Shown: positions 55,683 to 63,911, numbered from the stretch's first letter. The stretch: 64,000 nucleotides of DNA from an uncultured Bacteroidales bacterium (GCA_934717185.1 CAKUYQ010000011.1:18495-82494), one strand, 5' to 3'. Numbers and translations: made by a program. The notes: generated from the letters alone by a model not told the origin.

Positions 55683-56294
55683 TTATTTCTTACTGTTTTT
55701 AAAAGGCAATCCAAACTCACGAAGAAGTGTATAAGCAGCCTCGTCGTTCTCTGTATTGGTTACAAAAGTAATCTCCATTCCCAAAACCTTTGTAATCTTG
55801 TCGATATCTATTTCCGGGAAAATGATCTGCTCTTTGATACCAAGGGTATAATTGCCTTTACCGTCAAATTTCTCATCTATACCTTTAAAGTCTCTGATAC
55901 GAGGAAGAGAGATAGCAATAAGTCTCTCAAGGAACTCATACATTTTCTCTCTACGAAGAGTAACTTTAACTCCAATAGGCATACCCTTACGAAGCTTGAA
56001 GTTTGAAATATCCTTTCTTGAGTAGGTCAACATAGCCTTCTGACCTGTAATGGTAGTAAGCTCCTGCTGAGCAACCTCAACCAATTTCTTGTCCTGAGTT
56101 GCCTGTCCCATACCCTGGTTGATAACAATCTTAACCAATTTAGGAACCTGCATGATAGAGGTATAGCCAAACTCCTTCATGAGTTTGCCAACTATCTCAT
56201 CTTTGTATTTTTTCTGAAGAGTAGGGACAAAACCTTCTACTTTCACCTGTTCTCCACCCTTAGGAGCTGCAGCTTTCTTTGTCTCTTTTGCCAT
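55683..56294 (-). CDS. rplE: 50S ribosomal protein L5
   Basis: 5S rRNA-binding protein, 203 aa, slightly longer than usual because of a Lys/Ala-rich N-terminal extension (about 20 aa). Conserved [37 protein letters not shown] and [10 protein letters not shown]. Start overlaps the rplX stop by one base. Confidence 0.97.
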   Translation of the reverse strand: MAKETKKAAAPKGGEQVKVEGFVPTLQKKYKDEIVGKLMKEFGYTSIMQVPKLVKIVINQGMGQATQDKKLVEVAQQELTTITGQKAMLTYSRKDISNFKLRKGMPIGVKVTLRREKMYEFLERLIAISLPRIRDFKGIDEKFDGKGNYTLGIKEQIIFPEIDIDKITKVLGMEITFVTNTENDEAAYTLLREFGLPFKNSKK

Positions 56295-56617
56295 TATTTA
56301 ATTTCCTCCCCGGATTTTTTTGCATAACGAACAAGTTTTCCTTTATCGTTAAGACGACGACCAATTTTAGTTGCACCACCTTTAACAGGGTCTACAACCT
56401 GCAAATTTGAAATATGAATACCAGCTTCCTGCTTAACGATTCCTCCCTGAGGGTTCTTTGCATTAGGCTTAGTATTTTTGCTTACCAAGTTGAGTCCCTC
56501 AACAATGGCACGGTTCTTATCTTTGTCTACGCTAAGTACTTTACCGGTTTTACCCTTTTCCTCACCAGCGTTAACAAAAACCATATCACCTTTCTTAATA
56601 TGTAACTTCTTATTCAT
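56294..56617 (-). CDS. rplX: 50S ribosomal protein L24
   Basis: 107 aa KOW-motif protein that starts assembly of the 50S subunit: [21 protein letters not shown] and [20 protein letters not shown]. Confidence 0.97.
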   Translation of the reverse strand: MNKKLHIKKGDMVFVNAGEEKGKTGKVLSVDKDKNRAIVEGLNLVSKNTKPNAKNPQGGIVKQEAGIHISNLQVVDPVKGGATKIGRRLNDKGKLVRYAKKSGEEIK

Positions 56618-56635
56618 AATTACTATTCCTTATTA

Positions 56636-57001
56636 TTATAGTACCTCAGGTGCCAAGGAAACAATTTTCATATAATTATCACGCAATTCACGAGCAACAG
56701 GTCCAAAGATACGAGTTCCGCGAACCTCACCCTGATTGTTCAAAAGAACACATGCGTTCTCATCAAATCTGATATAAGAACCATCCGGACGACGGATCTC
56801 TTTTTTTGTACGAACCACTACTGCCTTAGATACCGAACCCTTCTTGGCATCAGCCCCGGGGATGGCACTCTTAACGGCAACAACTATCTTGTCGCCAACA
56901 CTTGCATAGCGGCGGCGGGTACCACCAAGAACACGGATACAAAGAACCTCCTTTGCACCACTGTTGTCCGCTACCATTAATCTTGATTCTTGCTGTATCA
57001 T
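56636..57001 (-). CDS. rplN: 50S ribosomal protein L14
   Basis: 121 aa: [38 protein letters not shown], and [19 protein letters not shown] at the C-terminus; complete and typical. Confidence 0.97.
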   Translation of the reverse strand: MIQQESRLMVADNSGAKEVLCIRVLGGTRRRYASVGDKIVVAVKSAIPGADAKKGSVSKAVVVRTKKEIRRPDGSYIRFDENACVLLNNQGEVRGTRIFGPVARELRDNYMKIVSLAPEVL

Positions 57002-57003
57002 CG

Positions 57004-57258
57004 TTATTTAACTTTTTCTACTATTTCTACTAATCTCCAGCGTTTGGTCTTGCTTAAAGGACGAGTTTCCATAATCCTTACAGTATCTCCTTCACTGCAC
57101 TCATTTTTTTCATCGTGAGCCACAAACTTAGTGGTTTTATTTACGAACTTTCCGTAAATAGGGTGTTTCTCTTTTTCTTTAACAGCAACAATAATAGAGC
57201 GATCCATTTTGTTACTAACCACTACACCTATTCTTTCTTTACGAAGATTTCTTTCCAT
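57004..57258 (-). CDS. rpsQ: 30S ribosomal protein S17
   Basis: 84 aa OB-fold protein: [38 protein letters not shown] and [20 protein letters not shown]. Confidence 0.97.
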   Translation of the reverse strand: MERNLRKERIGVVVSNKMDRSIIVAVKEKEKHPIYGKFVNKTTKFVAHDEKNECSEGDTVRIMETRPLSKTKRWRLVEIVEKVK

Positions 57259-57264
57259 TGATGA

Positions 57265-57480
57265 CTATTTTTGGTCCTGGTTTAGTTTCTCACCAAGCAC
57301 TGTGAGCATTCTTGCTATATCTTTTCTTGCCTTGCTTAATTTAGATGAATCCTCTAATGGAGAGATGGCATGATTCATCTTCATAGTATTGAGAGCAGTT
57401 CTCTCCTGCTCTATACGCTCCTGTAAATCCTTTACAGACATCGCACGTACCTCTGCTATTTTCATTCTCTGATTCTCCAT
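57265..57480 (-). CDS. rpmC: 50S ribosomal protein L29
   Basis: 71 aa helical-hairpin protein near the exit tunnel: MKIAEVRAMSVKDLQERIEQ and KLSKARKDIARMLTVLGEK. The ATG at 57480 gives four extra residues before the usual MKIAE start at 57468; either is possible. Confidence 0.94.
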   Translation of the reverse strand: MENQRMKIAEVRAMSVKDLQERIEQERTALNTMKMNHAISPLEDSSKLSKARKDIARMLTVLGEKLNQDQK

Positions 57481-57485
57481 TAAAA

Positions 57486-57905
57486 TTATTCAACAAAATC
57501 TCTACGTACCACAAATTTTGTAGTAACAGGAAGTTTCTGAGCGCCTAAGCGAAGTGCCTCTTTAGCAACCTCCATTGGAACACCCTCAACCTCAATAAGC
57601 ATTCTACCGGGAGTAACCGGAGCAACAAATCCCTCGGGAGCACCTTTACCTTTACCCATACGAACCTCGGCAGGCTTTCTGGTGTATGGCTTATCGGGGA
57701 AGATTCTAATCCAAATCTTTCCTTCACGTTTCATATAACGAACTACAGCCTGACGCGCAGCCTCAATCTGCTGACCTGTCATCCAGCATGACTCAAGGGT
57801 CTTGATTCCAAATGATCCAAATGCCAACTGGCTACCTCTTTGAGCAATGCCTTTCATGCGGCCTTTCTGCTGCCTTCTAAATTTGGTTTTCTTTGGTTGT
57901 AACAT
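57486..57905 (-). CDS. rplP: 50S ribosomal protein L16
   Basis: 139 aa: [39 protein letters not shown] and [21 protein letters not shown]. It is the first gene of this ribosomal run. Normally rpsC precedes it, but here a 210-bp spacer and an unrelated dipeptidase gene lie upstream, so the S10 part of the cluster is missing from this position. Confidence 0.97.
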   Translation of the reverse strand: MLQPKKTKFRRQQKGRMKGIAQRGSQLAFGSFGIKTLESCWMTGQQIEAARQAVVRYMKREGKIWIRIFPDKPYTRKPAEVRMGKGKGAPEGFVAPVTPGRMLIEVEGVPMEVAKEALRLGAQKLPVTTKFVVRRDFVE

Positions 57906-57997
57906 TACTTTTACAATTTAATACAATAAAATATTGTAATTCTTTAACTTCTTATCCCTCAAATACTTAGCTGTAACGGAGCTAAATTTCGGGATTG

Positions 57998-58005
57998 CAA
58001 ATATA
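57998..58005 (-). promoter_or_regulatory. Candidate -7 box of the rplP-rplQ operon
   Basis: TATATTTG on the minus strand, about 92 bases before the rplP ATG, matches TAnnTTTG. The leader holds a small stem TTAGCT/AGCTAA (57967-57972 with 57980-57985). Further upstream is a perfect 16-bp palindrome TTTTTTGCGCAAAAAA (58029-58044) of unknown role, possibly a 3'-end structure of the dipeptidase gene. Confidence 0.5.
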
Positions 58006-58115
58006 CACAAAATTCCTCACATAACAACTTTTTTGCGCAAAAAAACAACATTTTGGCAAAAATTTTTTACAACATAAAATAGTTGTTTTCACACAGTTAC
58101 AAATATGAAAAATTT

Positions 58116-59285
58116 CTATTTTTTGTCATTTTGGGAAAGAATGAAGGAAACCTTTTCAACGTCTCTCCAAACCCTAAGGATATTCCCGCCCCAGAACTTG
58201 CCTAACTGGGCAGGTGTAAGTCCTCTTCTAAGCAACTCGTATGTTATCTCCTTCATCTTTGAAACATCCTCTAATCCTACAACACCGCCACCACCGTCAA
58301 AATCGGTACCTATCCCCACATGATCCTCGCCGGCAACCTCAATGACATGCATGATATGGTCGCAAAGAATAGAGATTCCAACCTCATTCTTAGGTAAGGT
58401 AGAAAGAAAATAACGCCCGGTAGCAACCTGTATTGTGCCGCCATTGGCTGCTATTGCCCTAAGTTCGTCATCTGTAAGATTCCTTTTGTGATCCTTTATA
58501 GCCCTTGCTCCGGAATGAGAAGCGATTATAGGTGCAGCAGAATATTTCAACACGTCTGCCAAAGTAGAGGAGGCGCCGTGAGACAGATCTATCATTATTC
58601 CAAGTCTGTTCATCTCTTTAACTACCTCAATGCCAAACGGAGACAGCCCACCATACATTGGAGGCTTCTTATCCATGGCAGCATCACAAATAGTATTGTG
58701 ACCATTATGACTCAATGTAATGGCCCTTACCCCCAAATCGTAATAATGCTTAACGTTATTTATATCCCAACCAATAGGATAACCATTCTCAATAGCCTGA
58801 ACCACAATACGTTTACCTATCCGTTTAAGACTGTCCACATCAGCCGCCCTATATGCATACGCAGCCTCATCCGAATGTGCAGCCATATATTTGTGGCAAA
58901 GCTCAAACTCATTATCCGCATACGCCTTAATGGAATCCAAGCTATGCTTATCTATTGGACCCGGATCTAAATAAACGGCAAAGAACGCCCCGTCCAAACC
59001 TCCCTGCCTCATCTTTTCAAAAGAGACCTGCCCCTTTTTTACACCATAGTCGCCATCTGGGTGATTCCAATACGTTGCCGTATCGTTGTGCGTGTCAAAG
59101 GTAGGATAACGCCTGTGTACAGAATCAGCAACCACCTTTATTTCGGCCTCGGTAAGAGGCAATCCGGCCTCGGCCTTTTTGTAGGCCCTATCGGCGAACT
59201 TCTTTTCATTTTTAGCCTGTACTACGCTTCCCGACAAAACAGTCATCAGTAAAGCGAAAAGAAAAAACTTGTAACCTTTAATCAT
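58116..59285 (-). CDS. Exported M19 (renal dipeptidase-like) dipeptidase
   Basis: Secreted zinc dipeptidase of 389 aa. Signal peptide at about 1-24 (ending VVQA-K), then the metallo-dipeptidase barrel with zinc motif DTHND (H66, D68), GLDGAFFAVYL, ITLSHNGHNTICDAA, MIDLSHGASSTLADVL, IIASHSGARAIKDHKRNLTDDELRAIAANGG and VGIGTDFDGGGG. The start is the ATG at 59285, preceded by GGAGG; an in-frame TTG lies just upstream. Likely hydrolyses dipeptides in the periplasm. A TTGTCGGGAA decamer falls in the signal-peptide coding part (59228-59237). Confidence 0.93.
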   Translation of the reverse strand: MIKGYKFFLFALLMTVLSGSVVQAKNEKKFADRAYKKAEAGLPLTEAEIKVVADSVHRRYPTFDTHNDTATYWNHPDGDYGVKKGQVSFEKMRQGGLDGAFFAVYLDPGPIDKHSLDSIKAYADNEFELCHKYMAAHSDEAAYAYRAADVDSLKRIGKRIVVQAIENGYPIGWDINNVKHYYDLGVRAITLSHNGHNTICDAAMDKKPPMYGGLSPFGIEVVKEMNRLGIMIDLSHGASSTLADVLKYSAAPIIASHSGARAIKDHKRNLTDDELRAIAANGGTIQVATGRYFLSTLPKNEVGISILCDHIMHVIEVAGEDHVGIGTDFDGGGGVVGLEDVSKMKEITYELLRRGLTPAQLGKFWGGNILRVWRDVEKVSFILSQNDKK

Positions 59286-59299
59286 AACCTCCAATAAGT

Positions 59300-59383
59300 A
59301 AGTTTATAGTTTATAGTGTAGAGTTTATAGTTAGCGTTGGCGTTGGCGTTGGCGTTGGCAATATCATACTATAAACTTCTACA
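59300..59383. repeat. Dispersed hexamer element, copy 4, inside an inverted repeat
   Basis: Four to five GTTGGC hexamers (59330-59360) flanked by inverted TGTAGAGTTTATAGT (59317-59331) and ACTATAAACTTCTACA (59368-59383), which pair with a single-base bulge. Additional TTTATAG motifs lie to the left. It lies between the gltS-type and dipeptidase genes, which run in the same direction. Confidence 0.75.
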
Positions 59384-59398
59384 TTCTTTATTTAGTAC

Positions 59399-60769
59399 CT
59401 ATTTTAAATACTCATGCTGTTCGGGTGATTTCTTAAGCCATCCCAACTTCCATGATATAAGAATTGTCACTAAAGAGCCCGCCAAGCAGATGAGAGACAT
59501 CCAGAGCCCCATTCCGTTAGCGAACATTATAGGGACAAAAGTTATTACTAAAATCTCCACAGGAGCTACCGGCAGGTAAGCCAAAGCATAATCATCCATA
59601 GCCTTGCTTCGCCCCTCGGGATCAACGATTCTAAGCAATGCTATCCCCATAGCCATTGTGCCTGTCCACCATCCCCAAGCAAATATACTCCTTTCAAACC
59701 AATATGTTCTTGAATACAGACGTCCGAACACAAACGTTATAAAGAACACCATTATAACGCCAAACAACAACATGACAATCAACGGAACAGCATATTTTAC
59801 AACCACTCCCAACTTTATGGCAGAGACACCAAACGCCACTAAAAGATCTGTAAACATACTTGAGAGTCTCGATGTAGTATCTGTACAGATATAGTTGCTT
59901 ATGTTCAGTTTGTTGAAGCACTGTTTAAACAGCAAACCAACAATAAAGGCACAGCTGAAAACAGGAAGCTCCAATCCGTGAAAATGATTTTTAACCAAAA
60001 CACTTATGAGATAACCTCCAAGTGCCACCATAAAGATAAGGGCTAAATGGAAAGTAAGAGGCTCAATGGAGATAGATGATGTTGTTGCCTGCCCCATAGA
60101 TTTACGCCTATCCTCGGGCACAAGACCACTACGGAGATCGTCGGGAAGATCCTTAAAATCTGCAATGAAAGCCGTATGTTTGTGAGCTGCCGCCCATTTG
60201 ATAAATATCAAACCAAAGATGATTGCACATACCACGCCAACAGTAGCCGTTGTCATACCAAGGCTCTCCGCCTCGTCCCAGCCAAGTCCGTTAAACGCAG
60301 CTCCAATCGCAGCCGCCGTTCCGTGACCTCCGTAAAAACCGGTAGACAGCATTGTACCAAACGCATCGTTGAGCGAAGGCCAAATAAGTTTAAGAACAAA
60401 CAGCCCGAACAGTCCCGACAAAGCCCACTGCAACAGCAAACCTATCTGCGCGTATGCCCACATAGGGCCAACACGCCCTGCAACCTCTTTAAACTTAACA
60501 TTAGAAGATGACAACGGCAATGCGCCAAATACCAACGCTATAAGGACAGAGGCATAACTTCCCAAGTTTCCCGACAAAGGGAGCCATCCCAAGCCGTTAG
60601 GGCCAAAGGTGAGACCCAGAGCACCGGCAATAAGACTTGGCGGGATAAACAACTTCTGAACTATTTTAAGTTTAACCCTTATGAGTTTTCCAATTAGAAT
60701 AAGTAGTGAAATGAACCCCATATCCGTAAAAAAGGTCCATGGAGTAAAAGAGGATACATCTATAAGCAT
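59399..60769 (-). CDS. Sodium/glutamate symporter (GltS/ESS family)
   Basis: Polytopic inner-membrane carrier of 456 aa. Two repeated halves contain the family's re-entrant loop glycine motifs: GFYGGHGTAAAIGAAF in the first half and WGWWTGTMAMGIALLRIVDPEG in the second. Longer than E. coli GltS (about 401 aa), partly through a hydrophilic loop at about 195-235 (FKDLPDDLRSGLVPEDRRKS). Substrate is inferred from family only. Two copies of the TGTCGGGA core occur close together (60413 and 60568). Confidence 0.9.
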   Translation of the reverse strand: MLIDVSSFTPWTFFTDMGFISLLILIGKLIRVKLKIVQKLFIPPSLIAGALGLTFGPNGLGWLPLSGNLGSYASVLIALVFGALPLSSSNVKFKEVAGRVGPMWAYAQIGLLLQWALSGLFGLFVLKLIWPSLNDAFGTMLSTGFYGGHGTAAAIGAAFNGLGWDEAESLGMTTATVGVVCAIIFGLIFIKWAAAHKHTAFIADFKDLPDDLRSGLVPEDRRKSMGQATTSSISIEPLTFHLALIFMVALGGYLISVLVKNHFHGLELPVFSCAFIVGLLFKQCFNKLNISNYICTDTTSRLSSMFTDLLVAFGVSAIKLGVVVKYAVPLIVMLLFGVIMVFFITFVFGRLYSRTYWFERSIFAWGWWTGTMAMGIALLRIVDPEGRSKAMDDYALAYLPVAPVEILVITFVPIMFANGMGLWMSLICLAGSLVTILISWKLGWLKKSPEQHEYLK

Positions 60770-60800
60770 CTTGGTGAAAAGTTTAGGAATTATTAAAGTT

Positions 60801-60808
60801 CAAATTTA
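60801..60808 (-). promoter_or_regulatory. Candidate -7 box for the gltS-type gene
   Basis: TAAATTTG on the minus strand, 31 bases before the ATG at 60769; matches TAnnTTTG. Confidence 0.5.
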
Positions 60809-60848
60809 CATAAAAAAAAAGAAAAAACCTTTCCAAATTAAAAAAAAT

Positions 60849-60890
60849 AGCGTTGGCTTTTTAAGTAAAGAGGGTAAAGAGAGCTAAAGC
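60849..60890. repeat. Dispersed hexamer element, copy 5 (minimal form)
   Basis: AGCGTTGGCTTTTTAA, then GTAAAGAGGGTAAAGAG, then AGCTAAAGC. The shortest complete copy, showing left arm, purine core and right arm in 42 bases, between divergent genes. Confidence 0.7.
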
Positions 60891-60952
60891 AAAATTTGAT
60901 TACGATTTTAATTTGTTTTGGAGATTAATTTTATAGGAGCATGAAATTTGCA

Positions 60953-60960
60953 TAAATTTG
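60953..60960 (+). promoter_or_regulatory. Candidate -7 box for the DUF4294 gene
   Basis: TAAATTTG matches TAnnTTTG but ends only 8 bases before the ATG at 60969, so the message would be nearly leaderless, as with rlmH. Confidence 0.35.
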
Positions 60961-60968
60961 AGGCTTGT

Positions 60969-61661
60969 ATGAGAAGGTTTATATACATATTATTAATGCT
61001 TTCATTGCCGTTGGTTCTTTTCTCTCAAGGGTTTCTGCCCAAGTATAACAAAGACAACAGGCCAGACTCCATGTACAGATTGCCTCGCAATGTAATAGCA
61101 CCCGAACTAAAAAAGAAGATTCTCAGTTTTGAAGTGATAAATGGTGATACCGTCTTTTTTGACAACTTAAAGGAGATAAAGGTAATATACCGTCCGGCAA
61201 ACTGGAGAAAGAGCAAGGCTTGGAGACAATACTACAGACTTGTATGGAACTTTAAGAAGGTTTATCCGTATGCACTAAAAGCAAAGGAGATAACATTGGA
61301 GGCAGACAGTGTTATACAACACTCAAACTTTACAAAAAGGGAGCGGGACAAATATATCAACCAATACGAAAAGAGGCTCTTCAAAGAGTTTGAAAAACCT
61401 TTAAGAAACCTCACATTCTCACAAGGCAAACTGCTTTTAAAGTTGTTAGACAGAGAACTTGGCAGAACATCCTTTTATGTTATAAAGGGTTACAAGGGTG
61501 GTATAACGGCAGGGTTCTGGCAGGGGGTCGCAAAACTCTTTGGGTCTGATCTAAAGAAACCTTATGACAAATACGGCGAAGACAAGAATGTAGAGGAACT
61601 TGTTGAGATGTACCATCAAGGAACCTTTGACTACCTCTACTACTCCATGTTCAACAAGTAG
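60969..61661 (+). CDS. Exported DUF4294 family protein
   Basis: Protein of 230 aa with a signal peptide (MRRFIYILLMLSLPLVLFSQ) and a DUF4294 domain (about 55-200): VINGDTVFFDNLKEIKVIYR, VWNFKKVYPYALKAKEI, LTFSQGKLLLKLLDRELGRTSFYVIKGYKGGITAGFWQGVAKLFG. Many basic residues. Function is unknown, but it is a conserved Bacteroidota periplasmic protein. The frame opens seven codons earlier at TTG; the ATG at 60969 begins the signal peptide. Confidence 0.85.
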   Translation: MRRFIYILLMLSLPLVLFSQGFLPKYNKDNRPDSMYRLPRNVIAPELKKKILSFEVINGDTVFFDNLKEIKVIYRPANWRKSKAWRQYYRLVWNFKKVYPYALKAKEITLEADSVIQHSNFTKRERDKYINQYEKRLFKEFEKPLRNLTFSQGKLLLKLLDRELGRTSFYVIKGYKGGITAGFWQGVAKLFGSDLKKPYDKYGEDKNVEELVEMYHQGTFDYLYYSMFNK

Positions 61662-61688
61662 CTTTAGCTTTGGCATTAGCTTTGGCTC
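61660..61688. repeat. Dispersed hexamer element, copy 6 (single arm)
   Basis: AGCTTTAGCTTTGGCATTAG, then CTTTGGCTC, a run of GCTTTA/GCTTTG hexamers beginning inside the DUF4294 stop codon. No purine core or second arm is seen. Confidence 0.6.
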
Positions 61689-61802
61689 AACTTCTATACA
61701 ACATTCAACATACTTATAATCTGGAGATCCCTGATTCAAGCCCTATCTGGTCCACCTTGAAAATGAAGCAGTTACAAATATCATAGCTGTTTTTCTTATA
61801 AC

Positions 61803-61815
61803 TGCGTAAACAAAC
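61803..61815 (+). repeat. Left copy of 13-bp direct repeat bounding the accessory patch
   Basis: TGCGTAAACAAAC, identical to 63912-63924. It is followed by TGTTTG, giving an almost perfect palindrome CAAACTGTTTG. The two copies bracket the transposase remnant and the DUF3800 gene pair. The rest of 61689-61848 shows no gene. Confidence 0.6.
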
Positions 61816-61848
61816 TGTTTGAGTTGAGCGTGTTGTATACATTCCTCA

Positions 61849-62361
61849 TTGGCTTCGGACGGTTCGGCAGACGGAGAGATGGCCGAACACACAAGTTATT
61901 CGCTTAACCAAGAGATGATAGACCAGGAGGCACGTTTTGACGGCTTTTACGGCATCTGCACAGACTTGGAGGACGATGCGCGTGACATCATCAGGACCAA
62001 TGGCGGCCGCTGGATAATTGAAGACTGCTTCAGAATCACCAAGACAGACTTTCAGGCAAGACCTGTCTTTCTGCAGAGAGACGACAGGATAAAGGCACAC
62101 TTCCTTACCTGCTTCTTGTCTCTATTGATATACAAGTATTTAGCTAAGAAGATAAATGTGGGTATGTCTCATTTTACTCCCGACGAAATCATCTCTACGC
62201 TACAGCAGATGAATATGATGAGCGTTTAAGGTGAAGGATATGTTCCTGCCTATACGAGAAGTGACCTTACCAACAATCTCCATGGTTCTGCCGGCTTTAG
62301 AACTGATACTCAAATCGTTGCCAAATAGAAAATGAAAAGTATCGGCTTTGAGGTTGTTTAA
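61849..62361 (+). pseudogene. Decayed DDE transposase, C-terminal remnant
   Basis: The C-terminal third of an IS4/IS1634-type DDE transposase: EARFDGFYGICTDLEDDARD, GGRWIIEDCFRITKTDFQAR, and VFLQRDDRIKAHFLTCFLSLLIYKYLAKKI. In the same frame it runs past a TAA at 62227 (GEGYVPAYTRSDLTNNLHGSAGF) and a TAG at 62326 to an end near 62361, so at least two nonsense changes are present. The catalytic N-terminal two thirds are missing. No terminal inverted repeats were recognised. The left limit is approximate. Confidence 0.85.
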
Positions 62362-62446
62362 CTATCAGATTTATGCTATTAGGACGTTATCTGAAAACTA
62401 TTTGAAATAAGATAGAGATAATGAATGCATTACAAGGCAGATTTTG

Positions 62447-62454
62447 TACCTTTG
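62447..62454 (+). promoter_or_regulatory. Candidate -7 box of the DUF3800 gene pair
   Basis: TACCTTTG, matching TAnnTTTG, 39 bases before the ATG at 62494. It lies in the spacer after the transposase remnant, so the pair has its own promoter. Confidence 0.5.
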
Positions 62455-62493
62455 TAAAAGGTTAATAATAAAGTAACTATCTTGAATAATATA

Positions 62494-63177
62494 ATGAGTA
62501 AAACGTTTAATATATATTGTGATGAGAGTACTCACCTGGTACATGACGGTCACCCGTATATGTTGTTAGGGTATACAAGTATTGCCTATCCTCAAATTAA
62601 AATTGCAAAAGAGGAAATTAAGGCAATAAAAGCGAAATACAATTATAAAGATGAATTAAAATGGACTAATGTTCATGATGCCACATATAAAATATATGCA
62701 GAGCTAATAGATTGGTTCTTTATGAACGATTTGGAGTTTAGAGCTGTTATAGTGGATAAATCACAAATAGATGAATCCAGAGAAGACTACACTTTCAACG
62801 ATTTCTATTTTCGAATGTATTTTCAACTATTACATACTAAAGTAGATTTTGAGAATACTTACAATGTATATTTGGATATCAAAGAGACTTGTAGTTCAGA
62901 AAAACTCGAAACTCTAAATAGAATCATGAGCTATAACTCTTCTATAGGCAGACTTCAGTTCATACGTTCACATGAAAGTGTTTTTATACAGCTTTCAGAT
63001 GTATTAATGGGAGCTATCAACTATAATTTGCGTATAGAAAAAGGTAATGTGCAGGGAAAAGTTATTGCTAAGCGTAAATTGATAGAAAAGATAAAAAGAC
63101 ACAGCAATATTTCCTTGAATACCACAACACCATTGTCGAGAAAAAAATTTAATTTGTTTTTCATCTCATTAAAATAG
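62494..63177 (+). CDS. DUF3800 family protein
   Basis: Protein of 227 aa. The start FNIYCDEST (Asp/Glu of the DES motif at about residues 9-11), the VDKSQID strand and the C-terminal VFIQLSDVLMGAI with a further Asp match the DUF3800 family, which has an RNase H-like layout with acidic residues and is often found in mobile and defence-rich regions. Biochemical function unproven. The ATG at 62494 is chosen over an in-frame TTG at 62482. Visibly more AT-rich than the core genes to the left, in line with recent transfer. The next gene starts 3 bases after its stop. Confidence 0.8.
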   Translation: MSKTFNIYCDESTHLVHDGHPYMLLGYTSIAYPQIKIAKEEIKAIKAKYNYKDELKWTNVHDATYKIYAELIDWFFMNDLEFRAVIVDKSQIDESREDYTFNDFYFRMYFQLLHTKVDFENTYNVYLDIKETCSSEKLETLNRIMSYNSSIGRLQFIRSHESVFIQLSDVLMGAINYNLRIEKGNVQGKVIAKRKLIEKIKRHSNISLNTTTPLSRKKFNLFFISLK

Positions 63178-63180
63178 TGC

Positions 63181-63717
63181 ATGAGCGGATTCAACATATT
63201 AAAAGTATACCCAAAGTTACTGGATATAGTAGGTCTTAGTGAAAGAGACCGACAGCATGATTTATTGGCAATCTTTAAAAGAGACATTGAGGACAACTCC
63301 GATTTTGCATTCCGCTCTTGGCGTATTTATCCAATAAAAGCACAAGGAGAAGCAGACATGGGACGACTGTTTAAGCATTTGACTTGTGAAGAAATTATGG
63401 TGGAGTGCGAAGATGGAACGAAATATTCAAAGCGTGTATTTGAGGTCGCACGATCTCAGAGATTGCATTGGATAAATCATCATATTCAGGAAAGAACGCC
63501 TTCAAACAAAGATGTGTTTACAGTAGAAGAGAGAGATTCAAAAAAACGTAAAGTCAAAAAGACGTACATTTACGATAAAGTTGAAAAATATGTCATAGTT
63601 TTGGAGCAACAAAGAACGAATGCATTCTACCTTCTTACCGCATATCATCTTAATAAAGATTATGGGGAAAAAGCTCTTTTAAAGAAGATGAAAAAGAGAA
63701 TTGCTACACCCTTATAA
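63181..63717 (+). CDS. Unknown protein, possible BECR-fold (RelE/colicin-like) nuclease
   Basis: Protein of 178 aa, not confidently recognised. Residues about 85-172 show the order FEVARSQRLHWINHHIQE, a basic loop (DSKKRKVKKTYIYDK), a strand YVIVLEQQ and FYLLTAYHL, resembling the pattern of phage-linked Barnase/EndoU/ColicinE5-RelE (BECR) nucleases, where the R...W and (L/V)TAY elements recur. That is a resemblance by eye only. The N-terminal part (about 1-80) contains a possible DNA/protein-binding region with WRIYPIKAQGEADMGRLF. It is tightly coupled to DUF3800 (3-base gap). No signal peptide or membrane helix. Confidence 0.5.
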   Translation: MSGFNILKVYPKLLDIVGLSERDRQHDLLAIFKRDIEDNSDFAFRSWRIYPIKAQGEADMGRLFKHLTCEEIMVECEDGTKYSKRVFEVARSQRLHWINHHIQERTPSNKDVFTVEERDSKKRKVKKTYIYDKVEKYVIVLEQQRTNAFYLLTAYHLNKDYGEKALLKKMKKRIATPL

Positions 63718-63759
63718 AAAACGCAAGGCCCGAGATGCATCAAAGGCAATCGGGTCTCG
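63716..63759 (-). terminator. Terminator-like hairpin after the gene pair
   Basis: CAAGGCCCGA (63724-63733) and TCGGGTCTCG (63750-63759) form a 10-bp stem with one mismatch and one G-U pair. On the minus strand it is followed by GCGTTTTTT, a good U tract. On the plus strand it begins six bases after the stop codon of the gene pair but lacks a U tract. Confidence 0.5.
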
Positions 63760-63788
63760 AAACTCTTTCTAACTATAGATGAGCAATG

Positions 63789-63796
63789 CAAAGGTA
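63789..63796 (-). promoter_or_regulatory. Candidate minus-strand -7 box in the right-end spacer
   Basis: TACCTTTG on the minus strand, matching TAnnTTTG, about 30 bases upstream of the hairpin with a U tract. No protein frame lies between, so it could drive a short RNA. The remaining spacer (63718-64000) has no gene. Confidence 0.35.
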
Positions 63797-63911
63797 ATAT
63801 CTTTTGTTTGATATTCCAAAGAAATCTGGGCGTAATTTAGAATTTTAACTTTTATGAATTCGTGATAACTGTAATTATAGCTCCAATAAATCTATAGTTC
63901 TGCGTAAACAA

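Noticed and set aside
61720..61756. Stretch resembling the 3' half of a tRNA (GATTCAAGCCC ... GGTCCACC)
   Set aside because: The would-be T stem does not pair and no D or anticodon arm lies upstream; chance likeness, at most a vestige of an attachment site.
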